Part shown: positions 42,857 to 52,467 of the stretch, piece after piece
How positions within the stretch are numbered: the stretch's first letter is position 1
How the letters are laid out: every line of letters begins with the position of its first letter
From: Micavibrio aeruginosavorus
Lineage (GTDB): Bacteria > Pseudomonadota > Alphaproteobacteria > Micavibrionales > Micavibrionaceae
Assembly (NCBI GenBank): GCA_003241475.1
Contig: QFQB01000001.1
Span: forward strand, 61,103-125,102
Length of the DNA stretch: 64,000 nucleotides
Direction of reading: 5' to 3'
Program-made: the position numbers and the translations under genes
The notes under the pieces: model-generated
Seen by the model: the letters and a program-made list of their open reading frames with translations, nothing else
Databases searched by the model: none
What the model was told of the DNA's origin: nothing

Positions 42857-43795
42857 ATGACCCCGCCGCTTCGCATTGCGTTCATGGGTACGCCGGATTT
42901 TTCCGTTCCGGCGTTAAAGGCATTGTTGTCTTCGCGCCACAAAATCGTTTGCGTCTACTCGCAGCCGCCTCGACCGAAGGGCCGCGGCCAGCATGTGCAG
43001 GAATCTCCCGTTCATGAAGCGGCCAAGGCGGCCGGTATCGAAGTGCGCACGCCGCTCAACTTCAAAAAAGACGAAGATGTCGCAGCATTCATGGCGCTGG
43101 AGCTTGATGTGGCCGTCGTGGCGGCCTATGGGCTGATCCTGCCGCAATCGATTTTGGATGCGCCGCGGTTCGGCTGTCTGAACATTCATGCATCGCTCTT
43201 GCCGCGCTGGCGCGGTGCGGCGCCTATCCAGCGCAGCATTCTTGAAGGCGATACTCAAACGGGTATTACCATCATGCAGATGGATGCGGGGCTTGATACC
43301 GGCCCGATGATTAAGAAAAAAGTTGTTCCCATTCGTACAACCACCACGGCGCAAAGTCTCCACGATATGCTCTCGGCCATCGGCTCCTCTATGATTGTCG
43401 ATGTCATAGAAGAGTTGTCGCAAAAAGGGTCTCTGGAATCAGAGATTCAGCCGGAAGAGGGCATGACCTATGCAAAGATGCTTAAAAAAGACGAAGGCAT
43501 CATAGACTGGACCAAAACGGCGGACCAGATCGACAGGCAGATCCGCGCCTTCAATCCGTGGCCCGGCACATGGACAACCGATCCGAAAGGCCGCCGCCTG
43601 AAAATCGTCGAGGCGAGCGTTTACCCCGAAACGCATGCGAACGATGCAGGCTCCATTCTCGATGACGGCATTGTCGTGTGTGGCGAGGGGACGACTTTAA
43701 AGCTTGTAAGCGTACAACCCGAAGCCAAAAAACCGATGAGCGCCGACGATGCTGCGCGCGGCGGCTATCTTCCCAACGGGGCCAAGCTTACATGA
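42857..43795 (+). CDS. fmt: Methionyl-tRNA formyltransferase
   Basis: The 312-residue enzyme transfers a formyl group from 10-formyltetrahydrofolate to initiator Met-tRNA. The catalytic segment NIHASLLPRWRGAAPIQR (about 110-127) with Asn, His and downstream Asp (MDAGLDTGPM) is present, as is the C-terminal tRNA-binding domain (about 205-312). Its stop overlaps the truA start by 4 bases (ATGA). Confidence 0.96.
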   Translation: MTPPLRIAFMGTPDFSVPALKALLSSRHKIVCVYSQPPRPKGRGQHVQESPVHEAAKAAGIEVRTPLNFKKDEDVAAFMALELDVAVVAAYGLILPQSILDAPRFGCLNIHASLLPRWRGAAPIQRSILEGDTQTGITIMQMDAGLDTGPMIKKKVVPIRTTTTAQSLHDMLSAIGSSMIVDVIEELSQKGSLESEIQPEEGMTYAKMLKKDEGIIDWTKTADQIDRQIRAFNPWPGTWTTDPKGRRLKIVEASVYPETHANDAGSILDDGIVVCGEGTTLKLVSVQPEAKKPMSADDAARGGYLPNGAKLT

Positions 43796-44538
43796 CCCGC
43801 TGGAAACTAACGATTGAATATGACGGCAGTCCTTATTGCGGCTGGCAACGGCAGGATGGGCAACCTTCGGTGCAGCAATGCATTGAAGAAGCGATTTTCA
43901 AATTCTGCCAGCAGGACATCCGCATCCACGCGGCAGGGCGCACCGATACGGGTGTTCACGGTCTTGGGCAGGTCGCGCATTTCGATCTGGACTACGGCGA
44001 CCGCGCTTTAAGCGGTCACGATCTTGCCAAAGCCATCAATGCGCATTTGCGTCCTGAAAAAATCGCGATTCTAAAGGCCGAAGAGACTGATCCGGAATTT
44101 CACGCGCGTTTTGATGCGGTCAACAAACTCTACCGCTACAACATCATCAACCGGAATGCCCCGCTGACGGTTGATCACGGGCTGGCGTGGCAAGTCTGGA
44201 AAAACCTCGATGCAAATGCGATGCATGATGCCGCGCAAGTGTTGCTGGGCCAGCATGATTTTACGACCTTTCGTGATTCAGAATGTCAGGCAAAATCGCC
44301 GGTCCGCACATTGGACCGGATAGAAGTTAAAAGAGACGGCGATCTTATTTCCATGGAAGTCGAAGCGCGTTCCTTCTTGCATCATCAGGTACGCAATACG
44401 ATCGGCACGCTGGTGCTGGTCGGCGAAGGCAAATGGACGTGCGAGGATTTCAAAAAGGCATTGGAAGCCAAAGACCGCACCAAGGGCGGCATGACTGCTC
44501 CGCCCGATGGGCTCTATCTCGTCCGCATCGATTATTAA
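43792..44538 (+). CDS. truA: tRNA pseudouridine(38-40) synthase TruA
   Basis: The 248-residue enzyme isomerises uridines 38-40 of the tRNA anticodon arm. The catalytic Asp52 is in AAGRTDTGVHGLGQVAHF, and KLYRYNI and SFLHHQVRN are also typical. ATG 43792 overlaps the fmt stop, which indicates translational coupling. Confidence 0.96.
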   Translation: MTRWKLTIEYDGSPYCGWQRQDGQPSVQQCIEEAIFKFCQQDIRIHAAGRTDTGVHGLGQVAHFDLDYGDRALSGHDLAKAINAHLRPEKIAILKAEETDPEFHARFDAVNKLYRYNIINRNAPLTVDHGLAWQVWKNLDANAMHDAAQVLLGQHDFTTFRDSECQAKSPVRTLDRIEVKRDGDLISMEVEARSFLHHQVRNTIGTLVLVGEGKWTCEDFKKALEAKDRTKGGMTAPPDGLYLVRIDY

Positions 44539-44544
44539 GAACAT

Positions 44545-44580
44545 AAAAAATTCCCCGTGATGGGGGAAACATCACGGGGA
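44545..44580 (-). terminator. Intrinsic terminator of dapE
   Basis: TCCCCGTGAT (44552-44561) pairs with ATCACGGGGA (44571-44580). Read leftward the stem is followed by TTTTTT (44550-44545), so it serves the leftward dapE transcript; rightward there is no T tract for truA. Confidence 0.75.
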
Positions 44581-44713
44581 GGAGTCAGGGGTCAGAGAGA
44601 GTCATGAGAGACATGGATGTCATGTCGTCGTGACAAGCTTATATTCGCCCTCGAATGGTACGGCGGTTTGTCCGGATCATGATGATTTCAAGATGAAATG
44701 CGGCAAAAATGGG

Positions 44714-45856
44714 TCAGTTGAAATATTGTTTCAATATTTCGTGGTAAATCGTCTCGCATTTTTCCAATTGGGGCAGGGTGCAATGCTCGTCTACCTGATG
44801 GATCGATTTGTTGACCATGCCGAATTCCACGACAGGACAATAAGTTGCAACGAATCGGGCATCCGACGTGCCGCCGCCTGTCGTCATGGCGGGGCGATGG
44901 CCTGTTTCGCGTTCAACGACATCGGCAACAAGGGACGTCCACACGCCGGGCTGTGTGATAAAAGACTGCGCGCCTTCGTTAAAGGTAAGCTCATAGTCCG
45001 GATCGATCTGGTCGAGAATTTCTTTGATGCGGGCTTTTAGACTTTCGAAATCCCATCGGTCGGAAAACCGGATATTGAAGGTTGCCGTTCCTTTCGCCGG
45101 AATCACATTGCTTGCGGTGTTTCCAACATCAATGGTGGTGATTTGAAAACTGCTTGGGGGGAAAAACGCGGAGCCTTTGTCGAGCACGGTGCTGGAGAGT
45201 TTGTCGAGATATTTCACGAGGCGCGGCAACGGGTTGGCGGCGCGGTCCGGATAGGCGACATGGCCTTGCTTGCCGCGCACCGTCAGCCAGCCGGTGAGTG
45301 ATCCGCGCCGTCCGATTTTGACTTCCTGCCCCATGTAATCTGGATTGGATGGTTCGCCCACGAGGCAGACATCCGGCACATGACCGTTTTCTTTCATCCA
45401 TTCCAGAACGCGCGCGGTCCCGTTGACCGCTTCCTTTTCTTCGTCGCCTGTAATGAGAATGCTGATAGATCCGCGGTTGAAATCTGGTTCTATTTTTAGA
45501 AAGCCCTGCACGGCGGCAACAAAGGCGGCGACTTGTCCTTTCATATCGGATGCGCCCCGCCCGATAAGAGTCTCGCCTTTGACTGTTCCGGAAAACGGCG
45601 GCACGCTCCACGCAGCTTCATCGCCCGCAGGCACGACATCGGTGTGGCCTGCAAAACATAAATGTGGGCCTTTAGTGCCTTTACGCGCGAAGAAGTTTTT
45701 AACAGGGTATGAGCCGCGGCCCTCGAAAGGCAGATCGAAAATCTCAAAGCCAAGCGGTTCCAGAAGCGATTTCAAATATGCTTGTGCACCTGCGTCCTCA
45801 GGTGTGATGGACGGACACTGGATTAGCTTCTGGGCAATGAAGACAACATCGGACAT
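44714..45856 (-). CDS. dapE: Succinyl-diaminopimelate desuccinylase
   Basis: DapE hydrolyses N-succinyl-LL-diaminopimelate in the lysine and peptidoglycan precursor pathway. The 380-residue M20-family metallopeptidase has the metal sites FAGHTDVVPAGD (His about 69), GRGASDMKG (Asp about 102) and TGDEEKEAVNGT (Glu pair about 137). GGTSDAR also appears, with a C-terminal His in NKSIHQVDEH. It is divided from dapD, which acts earlier in the pathway, by one unknown gene on the same strand. Confidence 0.95.
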   Translation of the reverse strand: MSDVVFIAQKLIQCPSITPEDAGAQAYLKSLLEPLGFEIFDLPFEGRGSYPVKNFFARKGTKGPHLCFAGHTDVVPAGDEAAWSVPPFSGTVKGETLIGRGASDMKGQVAAFVAAVQGFLKIEPDFNRGSISILITGDEEKEAVNGTARVLEWMKENGHVPDVCLVGEPSNPDYMGQEVKIGRRGSLTGWLTVRGKQGHVAYPDRAANPLPRLVKYLDKLSSTVLDKGSAFFPPSSFQITTIDVGNTASNVIPAKGTATFNIRFSDRWDFESLKARIKEILDQIDPDYELTFNEGAQSFITQPGVWTSLVADVVERETGHRPAMTTGGGTSDARFVATYCPVVEFGMVNKSIHQVDEHCTLPQLEKCETIYHEILKQYFN

Positions 45857-45901
45857 GGCCGAAATCTACAGGATCGAATCGCTTCTGGCTATGGCCAAAA
45901 A

Positions 45902-47122
45902 TTACATACTTGGGGGCTGGGGGCGGTTGTTGTTGGCAGGGACCCGCGTTTCTTGTCTGCCGAACAAATAGGGGAAGGCTTCTTTGTGGTCTTCCAAGGC
46001 TGGCTTGACGGAACGCTCAAGAAATTTCGCCACACGTCCGAATTTGCCCGGTTCTTTTTGCGCATCAACGGTGTTTTGCATACGCTTGAGCAGGATGTGA
46101 ATCGGGTGGAATTGTTCCGGCAGGTTGAGCATCAAAACGCTATCGACGCATTGACCAAGACCGTGAAGCGGCACGTGGGATGGTTCTTTATAATGAAGGT
46201 CGACGTTTTGCAGATAGCGGAAATTCAGAATCAAACCAAAACGCATGATATCGTCGAGAATTTTGATTGTTTCGGCCATATCAGGCCAACGTTGTTGAGC
46301 TGCGAGCGTAGCGCCAACGCGGTTTTCGCCGTAGAAATCTTCATGGCGGTTACATCGTTCAAGTCGCTTGTCAGGTCCGAAGTCTGGAGCACCAAGCATC
46401 GTGGCCATATTGTGAATAACATCGGTTTGCTTGGACACGAAAATAAAAGGTGTACTGGTTTTTTTCTGAACCATATTAACGGCATATTCTTCCATCGGTT
46501 GTTTCCAGACGGAGTCATCGGCATAGTATATTTTCTTACGGGTCATCAAACGGTCGTGGGTCATCATATCCGAGACCATTCTGCGTCCGGCCTTCATGTC
46601 GTAATCTGGCTGGTTTAGGGCAATTTCTTCTAGCATCATCATTTGTAAGGAGCGGAAAATGCGGGCCGCTTGCCTGTAAGGCATTTTTTTGTATCTGTCT
46701 TCGATACTGTCGTGCCGCAGATGTGCGGCAATATAAACTTCAAGCCCGGCATACCGATCAATGTCGTCCATGTCAAACCCACGATTGTCACTGCCGGTAC
46801 GTAACAAATCCATAACGGTCATAATGGGAATAAACTCGTGATACCAGTTTATCGTGTTATCTTTGCGAAGTGTAAATTTGCCGCTTTTTTCTTTCAGGAG
46901 CTCGTCAAAATTCTTTGCGGCGAACTTATAATCCATCGTTGTCAGGAATTTTCTGAACGCGGCTCTAATCTCCGGCTCGCCCTGACCTTCGCGGATTTTG
47001 GGGTAAGTGCTGTCAATCGTGCGGAGCGCTTGCAACAAATCATCGTACGCAACCTCGAAGCGAGTGCGTGTGCCATGCGGAACGAATCCCGCGCCGTTAA
47101 AATCATGCGATGCGTTGTTCAT
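45902..47122 (-). CDS. Unknown protein with a RelA/SpoT-like HD signature
   Basis: The 406-residue protein is not recognised. It is cytoplasmic and helical. Around residues 95-150 it has WYHEFIPIMTVMDLL and then VYIAAHLRHDSIED, whose spacing resembles the HD hydrolase domain of RelA/SpoT proteins (HP..VA...., then AALLHDxxED). No synthetase or TGS domain follows. A distant HD-type hydrolase, possibly for ppGpp or another nucleotide, is inference. The rest contains DFYGENRVGATL and a disordered Asn/Pro-rich C-terminus. ATG 47122 is preferred over the TTG at 47131. It lies between dapD and dapE on the same strand. Confidence 0.65.
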   Translation of the reverse strand: MNNASHDFNGAGFVPHGTRTRFEVAYDDLLQALRTIDSTYPKIREGQGEPEIRAAFRKFLTTMDYKFAAKNFDELLKEKSGKFTLRKDNTINWYHEFIPIMTVMDLLRTGSDNRGFDMDDIDRYAGLEVYIAAHLRHDSIEDRYKKMPYRQAARIFRSLQMMMLEEIALNQPDYDMKAGRRMVSDMMTHDRLMTRKKIYYADDSVWKQPMEEYAVNMVQKKTSTPFIFVSKQTDVIHNMATMLGAPDFGPDKRLERCNRHEDFYGENRVGATLAAQQRWPDMAETIKILDDIMRFGLILNFRYLQNVDLHYKEPSHVPLHGLGQCVDSVLMLNLPEQFHPIHILLKRMQNTVDAQKEPGKFGRVAKFLERSVKPALEDHKEAFPYLFGRQETRVPANNNRPQPPSM

Positions 47123-47222
47123 TAGTTTCAATAACTACGTCTCCCTGCGGGTCTTATATCTTAAAACCCGCCCAGTGCACAATAAAATATGTAAAGAATT
47201 AGAACCCGCTTATATCTTTTGG

Positions 47223-48086
47223 TTAATCGCGCAACAGCTCATTGATCCCCGTTTTACTGCGGGTTTTGGCGTCTACCCGTTTTACAATCACGGCACAGGC
47301 TAAAGATGGTGCAGGATTGCCATTTGGCAACGGTTTAGAGGCCGGAATCGTTCCCGGAATAACGACGGAATAGGCGGGGACCCTTCCCATAAAAATCTCT
47401 CCGGTTTCACGGTCGATGATCTTTGTAGAGGCACCGAGGAACACACCCATCGACAGTACGGCCCCCTCTTCGACAATCACGCCTTCGGCCACTTCGGAGC
47501 GCGCACCGATAAAGACATTATCCTCGATAATCACAGGACCGGCCTGCAAAGGTTCCAGAACGCCGCCGATCCCGACGCCGCCGGAGATGTGGCAGTTCTT
47601 ACCGATTTGCGCGCACGATCCGATGGTGGACCATGTATCGACCATGGTGCCTTCGCCGACATAGGCGCCCAGATTAACAAAAGAGGGCATCAAAACAACG
47701 CTAGGCGCGATATAGGCGGAACGACGCACAATGCAATTAGGAACGGCGCGGAACGACGCGGCCTTAAAATCTTCTTCGCTCCAGCCATCGAATTTGCTTG
47801 GCACTTTGTCCCACCAGCTGGAACCGCCGGGACCGTTCGAAATCATCTCCATGCCGTTCAGGCGGAAAGACAGCAGAACCGCTTTTTTTAGCCATTGATT
47901 TACTTCCCATGTACCGGAAGTCTTTTCGGCGATGCGCATTTTTCCTGCGTCCAGAAGATTAAGGGCCTCATCGACCGCATCCCGTACTTCGCCTTTGGTT
48001 TGCGTTGTAATGCTGTCTTTCGTATCCCATGCGGATTCAATGATGGCGGCGAGGGACGTAGTTTCCTGACGGGCGGTGCTGGGCAT
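47223..48086 (-). CDS. dapD: Tetrahydrodipicolinate N-succinyltransferase
   Basis: DapD succinylates tetrahydrodipicolinate with succinyl-CoA, committing the intermediate to the succinylase branch of diaminopimelate synthesis. The 287-residue product has a helical N-terminal domain and a left-handed beta-helix of hexapeptide repeats (about 110-235), including [19 protein letters not shown] and [16 protein letters not shown]. The usual C-terminal strand is present. AAGGA lies upstream of the ATG. Together with dapE in this window it supports the succinylase pathway. Confidence 0.95.
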   Translation of the reverse strand: MPSTARQETTSLAAIIESAWDTKDSITTQTKGEVRDAVDEALNLLDAGKMRIAEKTSGTWEVNQWLKKAVLLSFRLNGMEMISNGPGGSSWWDKVPSKFDGWSEEDFKAASFRAVPNCIVRRSAYIAPSVVLMPSFVNLGAYVGEGTMVDTWSTIGSCAQIGKNCHISGGVGIGGVLEPLQAGPVIIEDNVFIGARSEVAEGVIVEEGAVLSMGVFLGASTKIIDRETGEIFMGRVPAYSVVIPGTIPASKPLPNGNPAPSLACAVIVKRVDAKTRSKTGINELLRD

Positions 48087-48215
48087 GACGTATCCTTTTT
48101 ATCTTGAAATTGTGTGCACTTGAGCACGAAAACCCTTTCGAAACAAGCATTTCAAAGCTCAGTGAGGAACCATTTTAGCATTCGTCGGTTTGCCTAGAAA
48201 CAACAAGGGACTACA

Positions 48216-49301
48216 ATGATGTCATATGTCGGAAAGATTATCGCGCAAGACGAACAACTGCACGGAATCGCGCGTCTGCACTGGATCTATGTCGTCAAAG
48301 GATTGGCATGGTTTCTGGCGTTGGCTTTTGTCGGTTGGGCGCTGGACTCTCTCATAACGCACGGATTGGCTGTAATTGGCCGCGCAACGGACAGCAATAC
48401 GATGATTCCGGCGCTGATCACGCTCTCCAGCGGGGCGATGATGTTCATGATGGCCAGCGGCTTCATGATCTTCTTTTTGTTCGTGCTTAAGGTTCTTGTC
48501 ACCGAAGTCGCTCTCTCGAGCCGCCGCGTGATTTTGAAAGAAGGCTGGATTTTCGTGAAAGTCAAACAGGTCGATATAGAAGAAATCCGCGGCGAAAATC
48601 TCGACAAGGGCACGCTCGGTAGCATTCTAGGCTATGGCTATCTGATGCTCGATTGCCGCTTCATCGGCGACGTAAAGCTTCCTGCCATCGAAAATCCTGA
48701 ACGTTTCTTGCGTGCGCTTCATGTCGTTCGTTCCAAGTCGCAAGATGTGCTCAGTATCGCCGTGGGTAAAGGCAATGCTGTTGGCGCCATACCTGTGGGT
48801 GCAATAGACGGTCCAGATACACCGGCAGTGACGCCGCCGCAACCCACGCCGGAAATCCAGCCAGGGCAACAACCAAGCCAGCCTGAAGTCCAGCCTGCAC
48901 AAACTCCTCAGCCGGAAATTCGTCCTGAGCCGGTACCACATAGCCCGCCGCCGCCGTCCACACCACCAAGCCAGCCACAGACAACACCGGCCCAGCCGCC
49001 GCAGCCGATTCCGCCGCCCCTGAATCCCGAGCCGCCATTGCAGCCGCCGTCCGGTCAGGCGGTTGCGGTTGATCCTGTTGCTGTGGCCAGCGTCATTCAG
49101 CAGGTCATGCCGCAGATGGCCGAGCAGGTTATCAAGCAAATGGCGGAAAAGGGCATGGTCGTGAACGATGCGAAAGCGGCCGCGCATGACGGCGAAAACC
49201 CCGTTGACACGGACTTGATCGACCGCTTTGATGAGGCGCGGTTGATGAAGGATGCGAACGGCCATGAAATGCGCGATAAAATGGAATACGCTATCCATTG
49301 A
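48216..49301 (+). CDS. PH-domain (YdbS-type) membrane protein with Pro-rich tail
   Basis: The 361-residue protein has two membrane segments (about 25-52 and 65-92). A bacterial PH-like domain (about 93-175) then contains the typical TEVALSSRRVILKEGWIF and VDIEEIRGENLDKGTLGSILGYG. A Pro/Gln-rich stretch (about 195-285) and a short helical C-terminus follow. Proteins of this kind are of unknown function, probably in the envelope. Two adjacent ATGs (48216 and 48219) could start it; AAGGGA lies upstream. It overlaps the next gene by up to 50 bases. Confidence 0.78.
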   Translation: MMSYVGKIIAQDEQLHGIARLHWIYVVKGLAWFLALAFVGWALDSLITHGLAVIGRATDSNTMIPALITLSSGAMMFMMASGFMIFFLFVLKVLVTEVALSSRRVILKEGWIFVKVKQVDIEEIRGENLDKGTLGSILGYGYLMLDCRFIGDVKLPAIENPERFLRALHVVRSKSQDVLSIAVGKGNAVGAIPVGAIDGPDTPAVTPPQPTPEIQPGQQPSQPEVQPAQTPQPEIRPEPVPHSPPPPSTPPSQPQTTPAQPPQPIPPPLNPEPPLQPPSGQAVAVDPVAVASVIQQVMPQMAEQVIKQMAEKGMVVNDAKAAAHDGENPVDTDLIDRFDEARLMKDANGHEMRDKMEYAIH

Positions 49302-50208
49302 CGAATGGGAAAAAAAATTCTCGAAACTTCCTTATTCCAACATTTTGCAAAGCTACACCTACGCGCAAATCCATTGCCCTCTTCAAAAGCAAAAAGCGCG
49401 CTGGGGCGTCATCGAAATCGACGGGACGGAAGCTGGCTTGGTCCAGATTTTCGAAGCGGGAATTTTGTGGAATGCCATACATGCCCTTTGTCTGGATCGC
49501 GGCGCGTTGTGGTTCGAAGGATTCGGCAATGCCATGCATCAGCGTCTGTTCTTCGATGAAATCAATAAACAGTTCCCCCAAAGATTTGGACGCAAACGGC
49601 GCGTTCTTCCTGAAATGGAATATGGACTTGTGGCAGAGCGCATGGCCGCACAAACGGGGTTGTCGCTACAGGGTAGCGGCTACCAAACGATCTGGGTCGA
49701 TTTAACGTCTGATACCGAAATTCTACGCGCGAATATGAAATCCAACTGGCGTAACAAATTATCAAAGGCCGAACGGGCGGACCTAACGCTGGAATGGGAT
49801 GGTAGCGTAGCGAATCTGCCATGGCTTTGCGGCATATACGCTACCGACAAGGCATTGCGCGATTACGGCGGGCCTTCTCCGGAATTCCTGCGGCAATATG
49901 CGGCGGCTCTTGCGGCAAAAGGAAATCTTTTGGTCGGCCGCGCCGTGAAGGAAGGGGAGGCTATCGCCTTTGTGCTTTTTGTTCGACATGGGCGGAGCGC
50001 GACCTACCTTGTTGGCTGGTCATCGCAAGAGGGCCGCGAAAATGCGGCCCATCACCTCCTTCTCTGGAAGGGGCTGTGCATGCTAAAAGAAATTGGAATC
50101 AAGGAACTCGATCTCGGAGGAATAAACGATGACGGCGCACAAGGTATCAAGACATTCAAGGAAGGTCTGGGTGGGCGCGCTGTGCGCTATGTTGGCCGTT
50201 ACGGCTAA
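49252..50208 (+). CDS. FemAB-like (GNAT-fold) acyl/aminoacyltransferase
   Basis: The 318-residue protein belongs to the FemAB/BioF2-like GNAT transferases. The signs are the N-terminal half with FSKLPYSNILQSYTYAQ, then DLTSDTEILRANMKSNWRNKLSKAER (about 152-175) and a second half with FVLFVRHGRSATYLVGWSS (about 240-258) and ELDLGGIND. These enzymes attach amino acids or acyl groups to cell-wall, lipid or polysaccharide acceptors; the acceptor here is unknown. The start may be 49252 or 49264; both lie within the preceding gene and neither has a strong ribosome site. It overlaps the next gene by 80 bases. Confidence 0.8.
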   Translation: MRTAMKCAIKWNTLSIDEWEKKFSKLPYSNILQSYTYAQIHCPLQKQKARWGVIEIDGTEAGLVQIFEAGILWNAIHALCLDRGALWFEGFGNAMHQRLFFDEINKQFPQRFGRKRRVLPEMEYGLVAERMAAQTGLSLQGSGYQTIWVDLTSDTEILRANMKSNWRNKLSKAERADLTLEWDGSVANLPWLCGIYATDKALRDYGGPSPEFLRQYAAALAAKGNLLVGRAVKEGEAIAFVLFVRHGRSATYLVGWSSQEGRENAAHHLLLWKGLCMLKEIGIKELDLGGINDDGAQGIKTFKEGLGGRAVRYVGRYG

Positions 50209-51034
50209 TGTTTCCCCTGTTTTTGCGGCGGAAAAAAGTTCGGCAAAACCGGCTTCGGTTTCGACGGACAAGCAACTCATGGAATATGATGTCTATGCAG
50301 GCGGGTTCCATGTCGTCTCGTCCGATCTAACGGTCGATCTTTCCAAAAAAAATACGTATATGCTGCGCCTTGCCGCCTACACACACGGCATGCTGGCAAA
50401 GCTGGCGCCATGGAAAGGCGCGTTCCAGACCGACGGCTGGTACAATGCGAAAAAAGATGCAGGACAGCCTAAACTGCATTTTTCCGACACCGTCTGGCGC
50501 GATGAGCGCGAACTGACGGAATTCGAATACAACAAGAACGGTTCATTCAAGGAATACCGCATCACCAACAAGAAGGAAAAAGGCGCCAAACCGCTTGAGC
50601 CGGGTCTGGCCGATGATTCCACCGATGTTTTGACCTCGACCCTTCATACGATGGTCAAAGTGGCGCAAGGCGGTAAATGCGAGGGCACGGACAAGATTTT
50701 CGATGGTAGCCGGAGCTACAATCTTGTCTTCAAAGAGGTCGGGAAGGCAATGTTGGAGGCGACAAAGCTGAATGTCTATTCCGGTCCGGCCATTGAATGT
50801 ACCGTGGAAGTAAAGCCGCTCAAGGGGAAGTGGCATGAAAAGCCGCGTGGCTGGATGTCCATTCAGGAGCAAGGCCGCGAGCGCGGCACCATGCCGACCA
50901 TCTGGCTGGCGCAAATGGCTCCGGGCGAGGCTGCGGTTCCGGTTAAAATCCGCGTGAAAACCGATTACGGGACGCTGTTCATGCACCTGACCGGCTACAA
51001 AGGCGCGGGCAAGACCCTTAAACTGGCGCAATAG
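50129..51034 (+). CDS. DUF3108 periplasmic protein
   Basis: The 301-residue product has a signal peptide (cleavage after VFA, about residue 34) and the DUF3108 pattern: LMEYDVYAGGFHVVSSDLTV (about 50-69), FQTDGWYNAKKDAGQPK and DVLTSTLHTMVKVAQGGKC. A C-terminal segment follows with IWLAQMAPGEAAVPVKIRV. The family is periplasmic and of unknown function. An excellent ribosome site, GGAGG 8 bases before ATG 50129, lies inside the preceding FemAB-like gene and confirms the 80-base overlap. Confidence 0.85.
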   Translation: MTAHKVSRHSRKVWVGALCAMLAVTANVSPVFAAEKSSAKPASVSTDKQLMEYDVYAGGFHVVSSDLTVDLSKKNTYMLRLAAYTHGMLAKLAPWKGAFQTDGWYNAKKDAGQPKLHFSDTVWRDERELTEFEYNKNGSFKEYRITNKKEKGAKPLEPGLADDSTDVLTSTLHTMVKVAQGGKCEGTDKIFDGSRSYNLVFKEVGKAMLEATKLNVYSGPAIECTVEVKPLKGKWHEKPRGWMSIQEQGRERGTMPTIWLAQMAPGEAAVPVKIRVKTDYGTLFMHLTGYKGAGKTLKLAQ

Positions 51035-51131
51035 CCCTTTTCGCCCGTCCAAAAATCTTTAAAATCCGCGTGTTACGCACTGCAATTTGTTGTGATTTGT
51101 GGACCGCGCCGGATTTTGGAAGATTAGGATT

Positions 51132-52466
51132 ATGACCCGTAAAACGCCTCTCGCTATCGTTATTCTCGCCGCCGGAAAAGGCACCCGCATGAAATCGGAC
51201 AAGCCCAAAGTCATGCATGAAATTGCAGGGCGACCGATGATCGGCTGGCTTCTTGAAACGGCGCAGGCGCTGAATCCTGAAAAAATCATTGTCGTCACGG
51301 CGCCCGGCATGGATGATGTGGCCGCCGCGGCAGCGCCGCACCAGATTGCTGTTCAAAAGGAACAGCGCGGCACAGGCGATGCGGTCAAACCCGCCGTTCC
51401 GTTTTTAAAAGGATTTGAAGGAAAGGTTTTAATCTTGCTTGGCGACGAGCCTTTCTTGGATAAAGCGGTTCTGGAAGAAATGATCGGCTGGAACGGTCTT
51501 TCCGTTATGGCCGTGCGTCCGCTTTCGCCCAAGGGATTGGGCCGCATGATCGCCAATGAGGATGGAACGCTCGACCGCATCGTTGAAGAAAAAGATGCGA
51601 CCGAAGAACAAAAAGAAATCCGCTTGTGCAATGCGGGGAATTTCTGCGTACCCTCTTCGCATTTGTCCAAATGGCTGGACCAGCTTCAGGCCAACAATGC
51701 GCAAAAAGAATTTTACCTGACCGATATTCCGCGCATCGCCGAAAAAGACGGCTATCTAACCTATGTCGTCGAAACGGATGTGCAATGGATATGGGGGATC
51801 AACACGCGCGCGGAGCTTGCCGAGCATGAGCGCATGGCGCAGACGATGCTCCGTGAAAAAGCGATGATCGGCGGCGCGACGCTGATGGACCCGAACACGG
51901 TGTATTTCAGTTACGACACGCAAATCGGCAAGGATGTTGTGGTAGAGCCGAATGTCTATTTCGGTCCTCATGTGACAATCGCAGACAACGTAACCATCCA
52001 TGCGTTTTCACATCTCGAAGGCGTAACGATTGAAGAGAAGGCTTCCGTCGGTCCGTTCGCGCGCATTCGCGGCGGCACGAAACTGGGTGCAGGCGTCAAG
52101 GTCGGAAATTTCGTGGAGATCAAGAAATCCGATATCGCCGCAGGCGCGAAGATGAGCCACTTGACCTATATCGGCGATTCCGTCATCGGCGCGAAAACCA
52201 ACATCGGCGCAGGCACAATTACCTGCAATTACGATGGATACAACAAGCATCAGACGGTGATCGGCGAAGGCGTGTTCGTGGGATCGAATTCCACGCTGGT
52301 CGCACCTGTTAAACTTGGAGACGGATCATTTGTCGCAGCAGGTTCTGTCGTAACGCACAATGTGCCAAAAGATGCGCTGATTGTCGCGCGTTCGCACCAG
52401 ATGGTAAAAGAAGGCTGGGCGAAAAACTACCGGAACAAGAAAAAAGATAAAAAGGGAGCGGCATAG
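51132..52466 (+). CDS. glmU: Bifunctional UDP-GlcNAc pyrophosphorylase / GlcN-1-P acetyltransferase
   Basis: GlmU acetylates glucosamine-1-phosphate and then adds UMP to form UDP-GlcNAc for peptidoglycan and LPS. The 444-residue product has the N-terminal uridylyltransferase domain (about 8-225) with VILAAGKGTRMKSDKPKVMH and the C-terminal beta-helix acetyltransferase domain (about 245-440) with NFVEIKKSDIAAG and TYIGDSVIGAKTNIGAGT. ATG 51132 is chosen because homology begins at its next codons. glmS starts one base after the stop, as in a typical glmUS operon. Confidence 0.95.
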   Translation: MTRKTPLAIVILAAGKGTRMKSDKPKVMHEIAGRPMIGWLLETAQALNPEKIIVVTAPGMDDVAAAAAPHQIAVQKEQRGTGDAVKPAVPFLKGFEGKVLILLGDEPFLDKAVLEEMIGWNGLSVMAVRPLSPKGLGRMIANEDGTLDRIVEEKDATEEQKEIRLCNAGNFCVPSSHLSKWLDQLQANNAQKEFYLTDIPRIAEKDGYLTYVVETDVQWIWGINTRAELAEHERMAQTMLREKAMIGGATLMDPNTVYFSYDTQIGKDVVVEPNVYFGPHVTIADNVTIHAFSHLEGVTIEEKASVGPFARIRGGTKLGAGVKVGNFVEIKKSDIAAGAKMSHLTYIGDSVIGAKTNIGAGTITCNYDGYNKHQTVIGEGVFVGSNSTLVAPVKLGDGSFVAAGSVVTHNVPKDALIVARSHQMVKEGWAKNYRNKKKDKKGAA

Positions 52467-52467
52467 C

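Noticed and set aside
48790..49070. Possible nucleotide repeat array in the Pro/Gln-rich region
   Set aside because: It is low-complexity coding sequence (CCG/CAG codons) without a regular unit or spacer; not a CRISPR or tandem array.
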